DNA of 64,000 nucleotides from Bradyrhizobium sp. CCGB12 (GCF_024199845.1 NZ_JANADO010000001.1:5890001-5954000), one strand, 5' to 3'; positions 19,318-29,347 are shown, counted from the first letter of the stretch. The notes: generated by a model from the sequence alone, not told the origin. A program made the numbers and translations.

Positions 19318-20262
19318 ATGGCAACGCAACCGGAACACCGAGCGATGAGAAGCCCACCTCTTTTCCTACCGCTTCTTTGCGGAACACTCGCGACGGTCAG
19401 CTGGAGCATCGGCAACGTTCTGTCCAAGGCCGCGCTTTGCTGCATCGACCCGCTCTCGCTTTTGACAGGGCAGTTGGCTGTGAGTGCCGCAAGCCTGACC
19501 TTACTATCCATCTGGTCAGGCGCGCCGCCTCGCTTGGGCGATTTGCGTGCTGGCCTCCCCGGCATCCTGCAGCCGGCGCTGGCGTCGGGTCTGTCGATCT
19601 TCGGGCTATCGATGCTGCCAGCGTCGTTAGAAGCAATGTTGTTCGCAGTCGAACCGCCGATGGTCATACTACTTGCGTGGTTGATCCTTGGCGAGATACC
19701 CAACCGTGCCATCATCTTCCTCTGTTTGTTGGCCTTTGCCGGGGTCGGCTTGTTAAGCTGGACCTCCGAATTTGGTGCTTCCGCAACGCGGGGACTGGGT
19801 GTTGCTCTCGTCCTCGCTGGCGTGCTATTCGCCTCACTCTACAGCATAGCGGTCCGTGTGGTGTCGCAAAGCGTGAACGCATTGCGCCTTACGACGGCAA
19901 GCCAGCTCGTCGCGTTTTCAGTGATCGTCTTTGCGTGGATTGGCGCTCGTCGATTGCCGACGCTCTCTTTGCTCATTGGCGACATTGTTCTGGTGGTCGG
20001 ATCCGGATTGCTGCTCCTTTCGATCCCCTTTCTCCTCTACGGAATCACGCTGCAGCGAATGAGCACGACTGCCGCCGCAATGATGCTGCCACTCGTTCCC
20101 GTGTTTACATCCATTTTCGCATCCATCTTCCTTCAGGAGACCTTAACCGCAACGCAGTGGCTCGGGGCCGCCACGGTTCTTGTATCGGCGCTTGGAACAC
20201 CCGTGGCCTTGCGTTCCCAACTGCATCGCTCGGAAGTGTCACCCCACTCCTCTAGAACCTAG
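19318..20262 (+). CDS. EamA/DMT-family transporter
   Basis: About 314 residues from Met at 19318 (an earlier ATG at 19252 adds 22 residues without features). Around ten membrane segments in two EamA repeats are visible, for example PLFLPLLCGTLATVSWSIGN near the start and ATQWLGAATVLVSALG near the end, with the typical Glu-containing loop LGEIPNR. These proteins export or import small metabolites such as amino acids. It lies on the same strand behind the binding protein but 270 bp away, so co-transcription is uncertain. Confidence 0.8.
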   Translation: MATQPEHRAMRSPPLFLPLLCGTLATVSWSIGNVLSKAALCCIDPLSLLTGQLAVSAASLTLLSIWSGAPPRLGDLRAGLPGILQPALASGLSIFGLSMLPASLEAMLFAVEPPMVILLAWLILGEIPNRAIIFLCLLAFAGVGLLSWTSEFGASATRGLGVALVLAGVLFASLYSIAVRVVSQSVNALRLTTASQLVAFSVIVFAWIGARRLPTLSLLIGDIVLVVGSGLLLLSIPFLLYGITLQRMSTTAAAMMLPLVPVFTSIFASIFLQETLTATQWLGAATVLVSALGTPVALRSQLHRSEVSPHSSRT

Positions 20263-20312
20263 GTTAGCACCTGCGGCCAGGGTCGCTCAGGTTTGGGCAC
20301 TGCGGCTCAGCG

Positions 20313-20610
20313 GCTCCCCTTCTCCCACTTCGCGGCGATTGAGGAATACGAAGTGGTCCGCGAATTTGTGGAGGTAGAGACTGGCAAAGGCTCAGATGCC
20401 CTCGACCGCAGACCTCAGCTCAAGGCCGCCGGCCGGCGCATCGGAAGCGCAGGTCTTCACGTTTTGTCACTAAGCTCGACCGCCTGAGCCGCGACGTTCG
20501 CTTCATCTCCGATCTGATGGGGAACAACAAGGTGCCCTTCGTGGTTCTGAGGTCGGCCCGGCCGTCGCGCCCTTTGTGCTTCACCAAAGCCGCCGACGTC
20601 GTTGCTTGAT
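20313..20610 (+). pseudogene. Serine recombinase (resolvase) fragment
   Basis: The plus strand encodes EEYEVVREFVEVETGKGSD and, in a shifted frame, RFVTKLDRLSRDVRFISDLM, which matches the conserved KLDRLSRD block of resolvases. The N-terminal catalytic Ser region is missing and the sequence ends early. It is a relic of a transposon or integrative element. Confidence 0.65.
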
Positions 20611-21708
20611 GTTGCAGCAGTAACAAAGCGGCTCTTAGATGCGGTTACCGGCATGGCCGGCCGATCCCTGGCATCGTTGAGTGTCGTCACGAGGGGACGT
20701 CCCGGTTGATCACCGCGGCAATATTGCCAGATATCCTCCGCCCCAGCATAAGATGATCGCGGCTTGGACGATGGCCGAAGCCCGCGAGAGCGCGGTTGCA
20801 AGCAAAAGATAGATGACGGCAGCGGAGATGGCGGGGTTTAGCGCGAAATATTCGTCACAATTGTTCGACACGCCTCGAAGCGCCGCATCCATTGAACACC
20901 ACTACTCTAACAGCCCGCTTACTCGCGAGCTATCACGGCACTTCGAGACCAGCTAGTTTGATCTATTCTAAATCATGAGGGCTCGAAGGACTTGAACCGC
21001 ACGTAGCGTCAGATTGTACGGTTCGAGACACGTTTTGTGCGCTCTCCCACCGGCAGTCTCCGATCGCGTCAAACCTTCATGACCGACAGTTTCATCCCAA
21101 AGCTCGCGCCGCTCCGCTCCGTCACGCTCCTCGATAGCTGCGCCGAGCTTGTGCCCGCCGTGCGAGGCTCGGCAAACCGGCGGACCGCGATGCACCTCGC
21201 GTATCACGTCAACCCATCAAACGGCCGAGCGGCAGCGCTCGTAAAATCGGAGCATCGATCGCAATGAGAGATATAAGCCCAAAACCACGAACTTGCATTG
21301 TCACCGTTCGTCATGTGAATGTTTATGATTCAAACGTTTGATTTCGGCAATTCATGTGTTCTCCCAATCGCATTGAACTCACGATGTCGCTGACAACTAC
21401 CCCACATTGTCGCGGCGATGAGCGAGGGGCTATAATCCCGTCGATGCATTTTATTGATTGCGGGCTATGGCCACTGTGGGAGGTCCAGATTGGACGCCAC
21501 CAAGATGCATGCGAACCACATGAGGTCGTCAAAAAGCGGGGCGAGCTGACACTGGATTAGATCGCATTATGCGATTAGCCAGTACAGCTCTTCTTCGTTT
21601 ATTCCGGCTGCCAATACTTACGCGCCGGTCGGACTGTTCACTTTCGCTCGGCGTCATGCTCGAACGAGACGCGCTGAGCGTTTTACACGACTTGATAAGA
21701 GGTGGTGA
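20611..21708. other. Long stretch without a supported gene
   Basis: A 60-residue minus-strand frame at 20710-20892 contains a hydrophobic segment (ISAAVIYLLLATALS) but lacks a clear start signal. A dispersed repeat copy is at about 20981-21028. Otherwise I see nothing in this region. Confidence 0.4.
20981..21028 (-). repeat. Dispersed repeat, copy 1 (minus orientation)
   Basis: On the minus strand it reads GTACAATCTGACGCTACGTG followed by CGGTTCAAGTCC. The same core recurs at 25381, 28103 and 30831. See the findings for a comparison. Confidence 0.5.
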
Positions 21709-22398
21709 ATGCGAACGCTACTGGTTGATCATGAGACGGATCCAGCACGCGTTATACACGAAGCACTCTCGGATTGCGGTTTCGCCGTTGACTTCGCATG
21801 CAACCTGGATGAGGCGGCCGCCGCTTTTGAATGCGCCAGCTATGACATCCTCCTGCTTGAGTTGGATCTACCGGATGGAGACGGCTTGGACTGGCTGAAA
21901 AAGTTGAGACGCTACGGACATCTGATGCCTGCCGTGACAATGAGTAGATTCAATGAGCTCGTCAGGCGGATCGCGGTCTTCAATGGCGGCGCTGACGACT
22001 TTCTTCCAAAACCCGTGTCTACTGACGAACTCATCGCTCGAATGCGCGCTACTCTGCGCCGATCGACGCAAATGCCGGCCCCAGTCGTTACTCTTGGCAA
22101 TCTGAGATTTGATACCATCGGTCGGCAAGCCTGGGTTAACGGCCGGCCCCTAAACATTGCGCGCCGCGAAATTTGCATTCTCGAACATCTGCTCAGCCGC
22201 GCAGGCCGCACCGTGGCGCGCGCAGCATTGGAAGATGGCCTCTATACATTCAACAAGGAGGTCTCGACCAATGCGCTCGAGGCCGGAATCTATCGTTTAC
22301 GCAGTCATTTGATCGAGGCCGGCGCGACTTTACGGATTAAGACCGCTCGCGGTATCGGCTACGCCCTTGAATTGGAAGGCCAGGCCTCGGTCGCGTAG
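21709..22398 (+). CDS. OmpR/PhoB-type response regulator with atypical receiver
   Basis: A 229-residue protein: receiver domain (about 1-118) and winged-helix DNA-binding domain (about 125-222, ending RIKTARGIGYALE). The ribosome site AAGAGGTGG is well placed. In the receiver the usual phospho-acceptor sequence LLDLxLPDGDG is here LLELDLPDGDG, so the conserved Asp is Glu. The usual Thr/Ser switch region is TMSRFNE, and the conserved Lys is kept in LPKP. The DNA-binding half looks complete. No histidine kinase gene is nearby. The Glu may mimic phosphorylation or make the protein independent of a kinase. Confidence 0.85.
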   Translation: MRTLLVDHETDPARVIHEALSDCGFAVDFACNLDEAAAAFECASYDILLLELDLPDGDGLDWLKKLRRYGHLMPAVTMSRFNELVRRIAVFNGGADDFLPKPVSTDELIARMRATLRRSTQMPAPVVTLGNLRFDTIGRQAWVNGRPLNIARREICILEHLLSRAGRTVARAALEDGLYTFNKEVSTNALEAGIYRLRSHLIEAGATLRIKTARGIGYALELEGQASVA

Positions 22399-22619
22399 CC
22401 GTTTCCTCTTGACTCGGTAGGACAATTCATCGGCTCGCGCCCGCTGCTCGCATCTTTGTCGTCGATCATACGATCCATATCAGGCGCCGTCGAACAAAAC
22501 GATCTTCGTGTTAGCGCACCGATGTGCGATTTGGGCCAAACGCTTCGCACGCCCGCCGCCCGTTCACCTCGAAAGTGGTTCGCAGATGCGACGGTCTTTC
22601 GCATCGTGGTAGGCGTCAC

Positions 22620-22885
22620 CGTTGTTTCGGCGCAACGCCCTCGAACATAGCTGTCGAGCCTCGCCTTGGCCAGCAGCGTTTTCAGCTCGGTGTTCTCGTG
22701 CTCCACCGCCCAAAGCGGCTTGGTCTTGGACACTTCCAGGCCACCGTACCTCGTTCCCTCTTTTAGGATGTGGCGCTGGAGGTCTTTTGCCCGTGACAGA
22801 GATCAGCCGTTGTGCTTCACTTCCTACTCTCAAATCCCCGATGATGTTCTCGTCTGTGAATCGAAGGGCTTCATAGTCCATCTCT
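22620..22885 (-). pseudogene. IS3-family OrfA remnant
   Basis: The minus strand gives LRFTDENIIGDLRVGSEAQ and, after a frame change, EVSKTKPLWAVEHENTELKT followed by LLAKARLDS. This is the usual OrfA order: helix-turn-helix, then the leucine-zipper-like ENxELKxLLA segment. Frameshifts and loss of the downstream OrfB show it is a relic. Confidence 0.6.
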
Positions 22886-23258
22886 CCCCGCGTGACGGAC
22901 TACACCCATTTTGGGAGAAGTCTGCGGGACTTCGACCAGATCCCATGTGGTGGCGTTCTTCCGGCAGGGTCTGAAATCGAGCCGGCTGTAGCCTCGCTCA
23001 ATCCGCATTCCTCTTCAACAGTCTGACAAAGACACGTTCAGTTGGAGCACGCAAAGGCGGAGCACGCGCGCGATTGCAGCGGCGTTCACCACGGCAGAAT
23101 AATTGGCAATGTCCAAACTGCACGATCTTCCAGTCGGCATTCGTGTCAAGATCATACATGGTGACGATAGCCACAAAATTCAGGCGCGTCGACGCTTCGC
23201 TGTCATACTGAACTAGGCATAGTCATTGTATCAGTACGGTTTGTTATCGGAGGTTTTG
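22886..23258. other. Short gap without a recognised gene
   Basis: Nothing supported apart from the ribosome site GGAGG that belongs to the next gene. Confidence 0.4.
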
Positions 23259-23600
23259 ATGAAACTGCGGGAAGATGAAGACGCGCTCGGTTTAGCAGTC
23301 AGATTGGACTACCTAGGATTACGCATGACACGCTCCCCGCCTCAAACCGAACTCTATGCGGTGCTGAGAGGCGCTTTGGAGGATGCCGTCCGGATGGTAC
23401 CCGAAGTGAAACGCTCGTCTTCCTTGAAGGCTTGCCTTGCCGAGAAGATGTTGATTCTGGCCGCGCGCGGTGAAAGGAATCCATCGATCCTAAGTCGTCT
23501 CGCCGTTCTGACCGTGCAGGACTCCTGTCACGACTGTTACGGATGCGAAAAGGGCGGTAGTCTCGGAGGGCAGCCGCGCAACGCGTCTCGAGCACTTTGA
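23259..23600 (+). CDS. Hypothetical protein
   Basis: 113 residues from an ATG with a strong GGAGG site six bases upstream. The first 85 residues are helical and charged (KLREDEDALGLAVRLDYLG). The end has a Cys cluster (DSCHDCYGCEKGG), which could bind metal. I recognise no family. The strong start signal and balanced composition suggest a real gene despite its surroundings of relics. Confidence 0.55.
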   Translation: MKLREDEDALGLAVRLDYLGLRMTRSPPQTELYAVLRGALEDAVRMVPEVKRSSSLKACLAEKMLILAARGERNPSILSRLAVLTVQDSCHDCYGCEKGGSLGGQPRNASRAL

Positions 23601-24289
23601 TCGAGAAGATCGGGCTTCTTCTCACAACCACTCCTTGTTAGTGGGCTTGGTTCCGTCGCTGCATGGCTATTGCATCACGGTAAGAGCGCATGACAGCGCA
23701 TTCGGCAATGGTCACGCGTCTGCGTCTCACGTTCCGCGCCGCAAGCGAATGACTTGCCTATTGCGATTCTGCATCGTTCTCTTTTCGCGCGTTTCCGGCC
23801 GATTGCAGCACAGCTCGAGCTTTTGTCGCGCTCAGATGGTGTGTGTTTACACTCGGCTGCTGGGCAGGAACTTCTATCCCAGTTTAGCCTTTTGTGCGAT
23901 GCAATCCGCGTTCACGTTGCTGATGGCAAGCCACAAGAATGCGCGATATTGCGATTCGTGGTATCCATGCGAGCTAAGCCGCGGACCGTAGACGCACCGA
24001 TCTCACCACTTGAGGAGTTCAGGTTTTCATTGTGTATCCTGATGAGCTGCACCAGGTTCCCGCTACCGTAGTCTGTGATCGCCTTGATGCCATGGTCACC
24101 GAAGCCGAAGATCAAGGTGAGATCGTCCTCGGGCTCCATTCCATAGGCGACGTCTGACAGCCAGTCCTCGACTTCGCCGAGACCAGCTCCGGTCGAGATC
24201 GATGATCGGTCAGCGTGTCACTGCCGCCCTCCCGCTAACCGTCATACGAGCGATAGAAAGGTGGCGCCGCGCGATACGGAGTGTGCGGC
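23601..24289. other. Gap with decayed sequence only
   Basis: A short plus-strand frame around 24029-24150 (VYPDELHQVPATVVCDRLDA and on) has protein-like composition but no start and soon meets a stop. It is probably a gene relic. Nothing else supported. Confidence 0.35.
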
Positions 24290-24528
24290 AACTTCTGGCG
24301 CGGACTGCGTCGTGAGACGACGGCGATGTCTATCGTTCTCGAGGAACTCTTTTGGACCCAATAGTACATTGAGGCGGCAATATCTCGCGCCGCCTTAGCT
24401 CTAAAGATAATCTCCTCGCCCTGCAGTCCTTCCAGGGCGATAGCATCTTCTCTTCCGGCGTGTTTGGGCCGAATGTCGTTCGGTACTTGTTCTGCCGGCG
24501 CTTTGCCCGGTCCGGATTTCTGTTCCAT
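24290..24528 (-). pseudogene. IS3-type transposase OrfA relic
   Basis: The minus-strand frame MEQKSGPGKAPAEQVPNDIR continues with EDAIALEGLQGEE and DIAASMYYWVQKS. This matches OrfA proteins that read roughly PAEQVVKDIRR...EEKIRIVLEGLRGED...GIAxxxYYxWSKEF. The frame shifts once inside the block and the later OrfA and all of OrfB are absent. Confidence 0.55.
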
Positions 24529-24634
24529 CGATGATCCTGATGGCTTCGATGAAGCAGAAATCCTCTATGGGCAAAGCCGGTCAATTCTGTCTCGCACGCG
24601 CTGGCGGCGAGCCCTGATCAAAGCCTCTCGTTGA

Positions 24635-24850
24635 TCAGTCTTCAAGTCCAGGCTGCGTACAACTCGGATCGACCAAACAAAAGAAGATATCGCAGATACC
24701 GTTCAACGGGTCTTCCTCGCATTCAGGGTATACCGTGTCGGCTACCTGCACCTTGGCGTCGACCGGTTGCGCGGCAACCTCAGCCACGAAAGTCGGCACC
24801 GCCGCGGCAAGCGCCACGGCGCTCGCAGTTACAAAAACCAATTTCTTCAT
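24635..24850 (-). CDS. Small secreted acidic Cys-containing protein
   Basis: 71 residues from Met at 24850, after an AAAGGGAG ribosome site. Residues 1-28 form a signal peptide (KKLVFVTASAVALAAAVPT, cleavage likely near AEVAA). The mature part is short and acidic and has four Cys (PECEEDPLNGICDIFFCLVD, then PSC). Four Cys in a short secreted protein suggest two disulfides or a metal site. I know no named family for it. Confidence 0.6.
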   Translation of the reverse strand: MKKLVFVTASAVALAAAVPTFVAEVAAQPVDAKVQVADTVYPECEEDPLNGICDIFFCLVDPSCTQPGLED

Positions 24851-25693
24851 GAGACCCGCTCCCTTTAGATTGGCCCCAGCCGCCCTCAAGGTGTTCTATA
24901 TGGCGACCCCGCGAGCTGTAAAATGCATGCTTTTGATGGAATGCATCTACAGCATGGATGAGTAACGCACGGAACGGCCGGTTTCCGATTCGCCATTGTC
25001 TACCTCGTCCGGGATGATCAGTGACGGCGATAAAGGCAGTTCGAAGCAGATAGCGGCGACCATCGTTTGGCTAATGACGACCGTGACGCGATCTGCCGGT
25101 TGCTCACGATAAAAGTGCATGGCACGCCCGTTCTATGACCAATGGGATTCAATATGGAGAGAGCTGACCATCGTTTGTGTTCGGCTTGTCACAGCGGCGC
25201 TTTGTCGCTTGCGAATGAAGGTTGGAGGTAGACTTAAAGGGGTTGAAGCGGCGCCGGCTTAGATTGGCAATCGCAACTGGGCGGGCGAAGGAGGTCTGAT
25301 ACTCACTCGTGAGAGAGTCGGTGCGGAAGACTTGAGAACTGTTGAGTTTGCGGAACGGTTGGATCATCGCCTATCCGCGCCAAGAACCTGACGCTACGTG
25401 AGATTCTAGCTGCTTGAATACCGAACGAAATCCAACGCTACATAAAAGTCATCGGACTGACCCTTTACACGCTTTCCTATTCTGCAGCGCCTTTCGCACG
25501 AAATGCTTCGACCAGGCACTTCTTGCCATCTTCATCATCAGCGCGTTGCATTCTCAAACAAAGCTGTCCACCATTCACCTCGGCGTCATCTTACAATTCG
25601 GTTGTCCCTCGTTCTGCCATGTTCGCAATAAAAGCAGGCGCTCGCCGTTGACGCATGTCGCGTCGGCGAAAGCGAGTGTCTTAGAGGAATGCC
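24851..25693. other. Upstream region of the two NTPase genes, no gene recognised
   Basis: Holds one copy of the dispersed repeat near 25381-25416. A ribosome site AGAGGA precedes the next gene. I found no -24/-12 element, nod box or tts box. Confidence 0.4.
25381..25416 (+). repeat. Dispersed repeat, copy 2 (partial)
   Basis: Reads AACCTGACGCTACGTGAGAT, sharing the AACCTGACGCyACGT core with the copies at 20981, 28103 and 30831, then diverging. Confidence 0.4.
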
Positions 25694-26443
25694 ATGGTGA
25701 AGCCAGTTGTGATTGTGGTCGGCGCAGACAAGGGGGGAGTAGGAAAGACGACCGTCTCCCGCACGCTTCTCGACTACTTCAGCACCAACACCGTTCAGAC
25801 ACGCGCGTTCGACACGGAATCGCCGCGCGGAACGTTGAAGCGCTTTTATCCCGAAATCACAGAAATCGTCGATATGACGACGACCGCGCACCAGATGAAA
25901 ATCTTTGACACCTTGAACTCGGGGCTCTCGGTCACAATCATTGACGCCCGTGCAGGCCTGCTGTCATCAGCGCTTGCCTCCTTGCGCGACATCGGCTTCT
26001 TGGATGCCGCACGGTCCGGCCAGATCACCTTCGCCGTATTTCATATCTTGGGGCCCTCCATTGCTTCGCTGGATGAAATCGCCGAGACCGCCACTTTCAT
26101 GGCCGGCACGAAATATTTTCTGGTCAAGAACTTCATAAACGACACTCAGTTCTTTCAATGGGACCAATCGACCTACAATTCCTATTTCCACCGCATCAAA
26201 TATGCAACGGAGCTGACTATACCGAAGCTAAACGCAATGGCTTATGAGCAGGTCGAAGTCGCTTCAGTGCCGTTCGTGGATTTTGTCGCAAATAAGGGCC
26301 GGCACGATGAGGCGGCAAACTACTCCTTCGTGCTACGAGGCTATGTTCGACACTGGCTTGCTAACGTCTGGAGCGAATACGACCGCATCAACTTAACCGA
26401 ATTGGCAGGTGCGAAGTCGGTGACCCGTAGCGGAGAACAATAG
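25694..26443 (+). CDS. ParA/MinD-like P-loop ATPase of unknown role
   Basis: 249 residues. The deviant Walker A of the ParA/MinD/NifH class is at residues of about 10-20 (ADKGGVGKTTVSRTL). A switch-like segment FDTESPRG follows, and TIIDARAGLLSS may serve as Walker B. The C-terminal part has no recognised partner-binding motif. It starts after an AGAGGA ribosome site. A second P-loop gene begins 50 bp after its stop, on the same strand, so they are likely one operon. No ParB, MinE or plasmid replication gene is near, so a role in plasmid partition is not supported. Confidence 0.75.
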   Translation: MVKPVVIVVGADKGGVGKTTVSRTLLDYFSTNTVQTRAFDTESPRGTLKRFYPEITEIVDMTTTAHQMKIFDTLNSGLSVTIIDARAGLLSSALASLRDIGFLDAARSGQITFAVFHILGPSIASLDEIAETATFMAGTKYFLVKNFINDTQFFQWDQSTYNSYFHRIKYATELTIPKLNAMAYEQVEVASVPFVDFVANKGRHDEAANYSFVLRGYVRHWLANVWSEYDRINLTELAGAKSVTRSGEQ

Positions 26444-26492
26444 CGCTTGCCCGGCAAGAAAAGGGGAGCAACAGCTTGAAACTCTCGATTGA

Positions 26493-27215
26493 ATGCTGAC
26501 GATGTTAGCAACGCCCATCTACATCATCTGCTCCCCTTGCCCACAGGTCGGTAAAACCCTCATCGCGCGGCTAGTGTGCGAATTCTTGCTGCTGAAGAAC
26601 GGCACGGCGGCTTCCTTCGATGTCAGTCTGAAGGAGCCGTCTTTGCTCGACTACCTACCCCACATTACAGAGACCGCAGATGTCATAGACACTTACGGCA
26701 AGATGCAGTTGATGGATCCACTTATCTTCCACGATCGCGTAGCCAAGGTGATTGACCTCGGCTTCCATGCTTTCGACGAATTTTTCAAGATGTGCGAAGA
26801 GATCGGCTTCATGAAAGAAACGGTACGTCGTTATGTTACACCGATAATCTTATTCGTTGCAGGGAGTGACCGCAGCTCATGGCGCAGTTATGAGATGCTG
26901 CAGCGACAAATTCCGCCAGGAGCGCTGGTTATCATCCATAACGAGTTCGCTCTGCGCGGCGGATTACCCGAGGCCATGGTCGGCGAGCATGTGATCCGAA
27001 TTCCCGCTCTTCCGGCATTTCTAAAGTTCTACGTAGATCGACTGAGTTTTTCCTTCACCGGGTATCTGCGCGACGAAAAGGATTGGTCGACGGAGCTCCA
27101 TCAGTGGATCAGACGGAACTACACAATGATTCGTGATTTGGAACTACGCGTGATGGGACGACAGAGCTACAAACCTACCGCACCATGTGGACGGCCGAGG
27201 TGGCACGAGCGCTAG
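26493..27215 (+). CDS. P-loop NTPase-like protein, partner of the upstream ATPase
   Basis: 240 residues. A P-loop-like CSPCPQVGKTLIARL lies at residues of about 13-27, keeping GKT but lacking the Lys of the deviant motif found in its neighbour. Shared features with the upstream protein are a core such as SFDVSLKEPSLLDYLPHITE against FDTESPRGTLKRFYPEITE, so the two look like diverged relatives. The starts at 26493 and 26502 are both possible; the ribosome site AAGGGGAG is rather far away. Function unknown. A heterodimeric ATPase pair is a reasonable inference. Confidence 0.7.
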   Translation: MLTMLATPIYIICSPCPQVGKTLIARLVCEFLLLKNGTAASFDVSLKEPSLLDYLPHITETADVIDTYGKMQLMDPLIFHDRVAKVIDLGFHAFDEFFKMCEEIGFMKETVRRYVTPIILFVAGSDRSSWRSYEMLQRQIPPGALVIIHNEFALRGGLPEAMVGEHVIRIPALPAFLKFYVDRLSFSFTGYLRDEKDWSTELHQWIRRNYTMIRDLELRVMGRQSYKPTAPCGRPRWHER

Positions 27216-27850
27216 TTTGTCTCCTGACACGGCCCAATCGCGGACGACGAAAGTGGTTGATGTGAACTGGCTTGCGGCGATGCTCTGCTCTCATGCCCCA
27301 ACGCGCAACGTATAACCACAGTCGCGCCGCCTTCGAATCTAACGTCTACGATCGTTGAAGGATTGGTGCGGGGCAGCAACACGCGTGAGACTAGCCTGGG
27401 CTGACGGAAACTCAGACCGCGTGTTGCCTCATCTGCGGGCTCTGATGGCGCCATTGCTGATGACCATCCGATGTCGATTGATCGGCCGCGCTAATTGTTC
27501 TCTAGCTTGTTCGATGGGAGGGCCGTGGGCGGGTCGGCCCCACATAGCCCGGGCGTCCACAGACTCGGGCAATGGGGCGGCGGTCGTGGCGTCACTGAGC
27601 GGACCCGGGTACCCAGCTGTTCGGCAGCCTTGCATCTGAGCGCCTCAGCAGAACGCTGCTCGATGAGTCCGAGCCGAGGACACCACTTCGCGCTCGACGC
27701 CCATGCTGCCCTTCCCGCCATTGACGACACCCACCCGATTTGATGAAGCCGCCCCAGTCATCTGCGAGAAGCTGTCCAGAATATTCTGGGTGAGGCAATG
27801 CGAAGTCTGAGCCCATACCGGTCGAAAAATGTGTTCTCAAGCCGTTCAAA
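27216..27850. other. Gap without a recognised gene
   Basis: Short GC-rich frames on both strands without start signals. Nothing supported. Confidence 0.4.
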
Positions 27851-28027
27851 TCAAAACGCACGTCGTCCGGGAGCTTGTTGTGGACGTTCAGTGAGAGACG
27901 AGCGAGAGAATGCGCTGTACAATCGAGCGCTCTTACGCGCCTTGCGAGTACGCCAGGCATGCAAGGCGTAACCTGCTCCAAAGCCAGCAAGAGCGACCAG
28001 GGAAATGATACCAAATTCTTCCACCAT
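27851..28027 (-). CDS. Small single-pass membrane protein, 58 residues
   Basis: MVEEFGIISLVALAGFGAGY is followed by ALHAWRTRKARKSARL: one hydrophobic segment and then a strongly basic tail, typical of a small inner-membrane protein with its C-terminus inside. An AGAAG site precedes the start. Family not recognised. Confidence 0.4.
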   Translation of the reverse strand: MVEEFGIISLVALAGFGAGYALHAWRTRKARKSARLYSAFSRSSLTERPQQAPGRRAF

Positions 28028-28972
28028 CGTTATATCTTCTGCGGGTTAACGCGCTATGCCGGCACCATGAGGCCGGCGATGTCTCAGTTCGACATTCGAA
28101 CCGCTGATTCATACAACCTTACGCAAGGTGCGATTCAAGCCTCTTCGCTCATTTTTCAAGATCTTCCACGATCCCATGATTGGTGAAGATGACCAAGTTT
28201 GTAGCATAGACACATTCAGGTGCGTTCTAAGATGTGGCGGAGGCGGCCAACATCGCTGCGGCAACGGCCGGATCCGTGCGTGACAACATTGCGCGAAAGC
28301 GCCACTTGTTTGCACCGCTACTGCAAGGACTGCTCAGTTCTTTTCTTCGCGATCCAGCCAGCGATCACACCGGACCACGTTCGTCCGTTGCAAAACCAGG
28401 ATTATAGTCCGATCACTTGCCGAACGCCGATCTGGCCAATGGTGCGGGGTGATGGCCGGTCGCGCCGGTGGAGCTGCCACCTACACTATGAATCCCCATG
28501 CGAATCACGGGACGCGATAGCGCACGCAGTCACCCTCTGGCCCAGAGCCAACAACGTAAGCCGAACAGGATGGTAAGGAACGCACTTACAAGATGTCGCC
28601 TGCCGACATCCGACCTTGTCGTGTGGAATGATGTTGAGAGCGAGATCGACAATCTTCTATGTCTACGATCTGATGACGCTGCGCGCAGGAGTTCCCCGTC
28701 GGGCTTGACGGATTGATTGCGGATCCTGAGCGGACTGGTCACAGCCAAAGGTTCGGAACAGAACAGGCCTTGAAGGCCGGTTCGGATGATTTCCTGCGCG
28801 CCAGATTTACAAAACGCCTAGCACCCAAGCGAACGCCGGAAGATGCAGGAATTCCGCGCCTCAGAGCCCAAGAACGCAGGTAAACTCGCTGGTCCGACGA
28901 AACTCCTATCGCACATGGAGCGATAACGCGCTTATTGGTTATTGAAAGCTCTCCCGGACTGGACCATCGGCG
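28028..28972. other. Long stretch without a supported gene
   Basis: Contains a copy of the dispersed repeat (28103-28145). The rest consists of short frames without motifs. Confidence 0.4.
28103..28145 (+). repeat. Dispersed repeat, copy 3
   Basis: Reads TACAACCTTACGCAAGGTGC then GATTCAAGCC, aligning with the copy at 30831 with a handful of mismatches. Confidence 0.5.
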
Positions 28973-29347
28973 ATGTCCCTCGACCCAATTGGCAGCGATA
29001 TTGCAAGTCTCTCAAACGCAACGCGAACTGAGATCAAGCGCAGCTTGCAGCCGGCATGTGGAATGACTTCCATTGATGATAGATTGAGTGAGATTAGATC
29101 AGTCCGGAACGACATCTGGCGTTGCCGTAAGCTGCTCCAAACAGAACTGTCTGACGCGGATCGAAAGGTCATTGAGAAGCGTCTGGTCGAACAGCATTCT
29201 GCATTTGAGCGTCTCTTAGCGACCACGTTCCCTTTGAGGTTTCGGCTTGATGCGGCATTGGGACCTTTAGCCGCGGTGGAAGCGCATCCTAGTCCTGACC
29301 ACGCAAGCGAGCCGCCCCAATCACAAGGACCTTTAGCGGTCACCTAG
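28973..29347 (+). CDS. Hypothetical helical protein
   Basis: 124 residues, or 95 if started at the internal Met of MTSIDDRLSEIRSVRND. Residues of about 30-85 form a charged helical hairpin (RLSEIRSVRNDIWRCRKLL, then DADRKVIEKRLVEQHSAFER). The tail is Pro/Ala-rich and probably disordered. No family recognised. It stands alone in a gene-poor area. Confidence 0.45.
   Translation: MSLDPIGSDIASLSNATRTEIKRSLQPACGMTSIDDRLSEIRSVRNDIWRCRKLLQTELSDADRKVIEKRLVEQHSAFERLLATTFPLRFRLDAALGPLAAVEAHPSPDHASEPPQSQGPLAVT

Noticed and set aside
21258..25693. nod boxes or tts boxes upstream of accessory genes
   Set aside because: No sequence resembling the nod box or the TtsI box was found by eye in these gaps.
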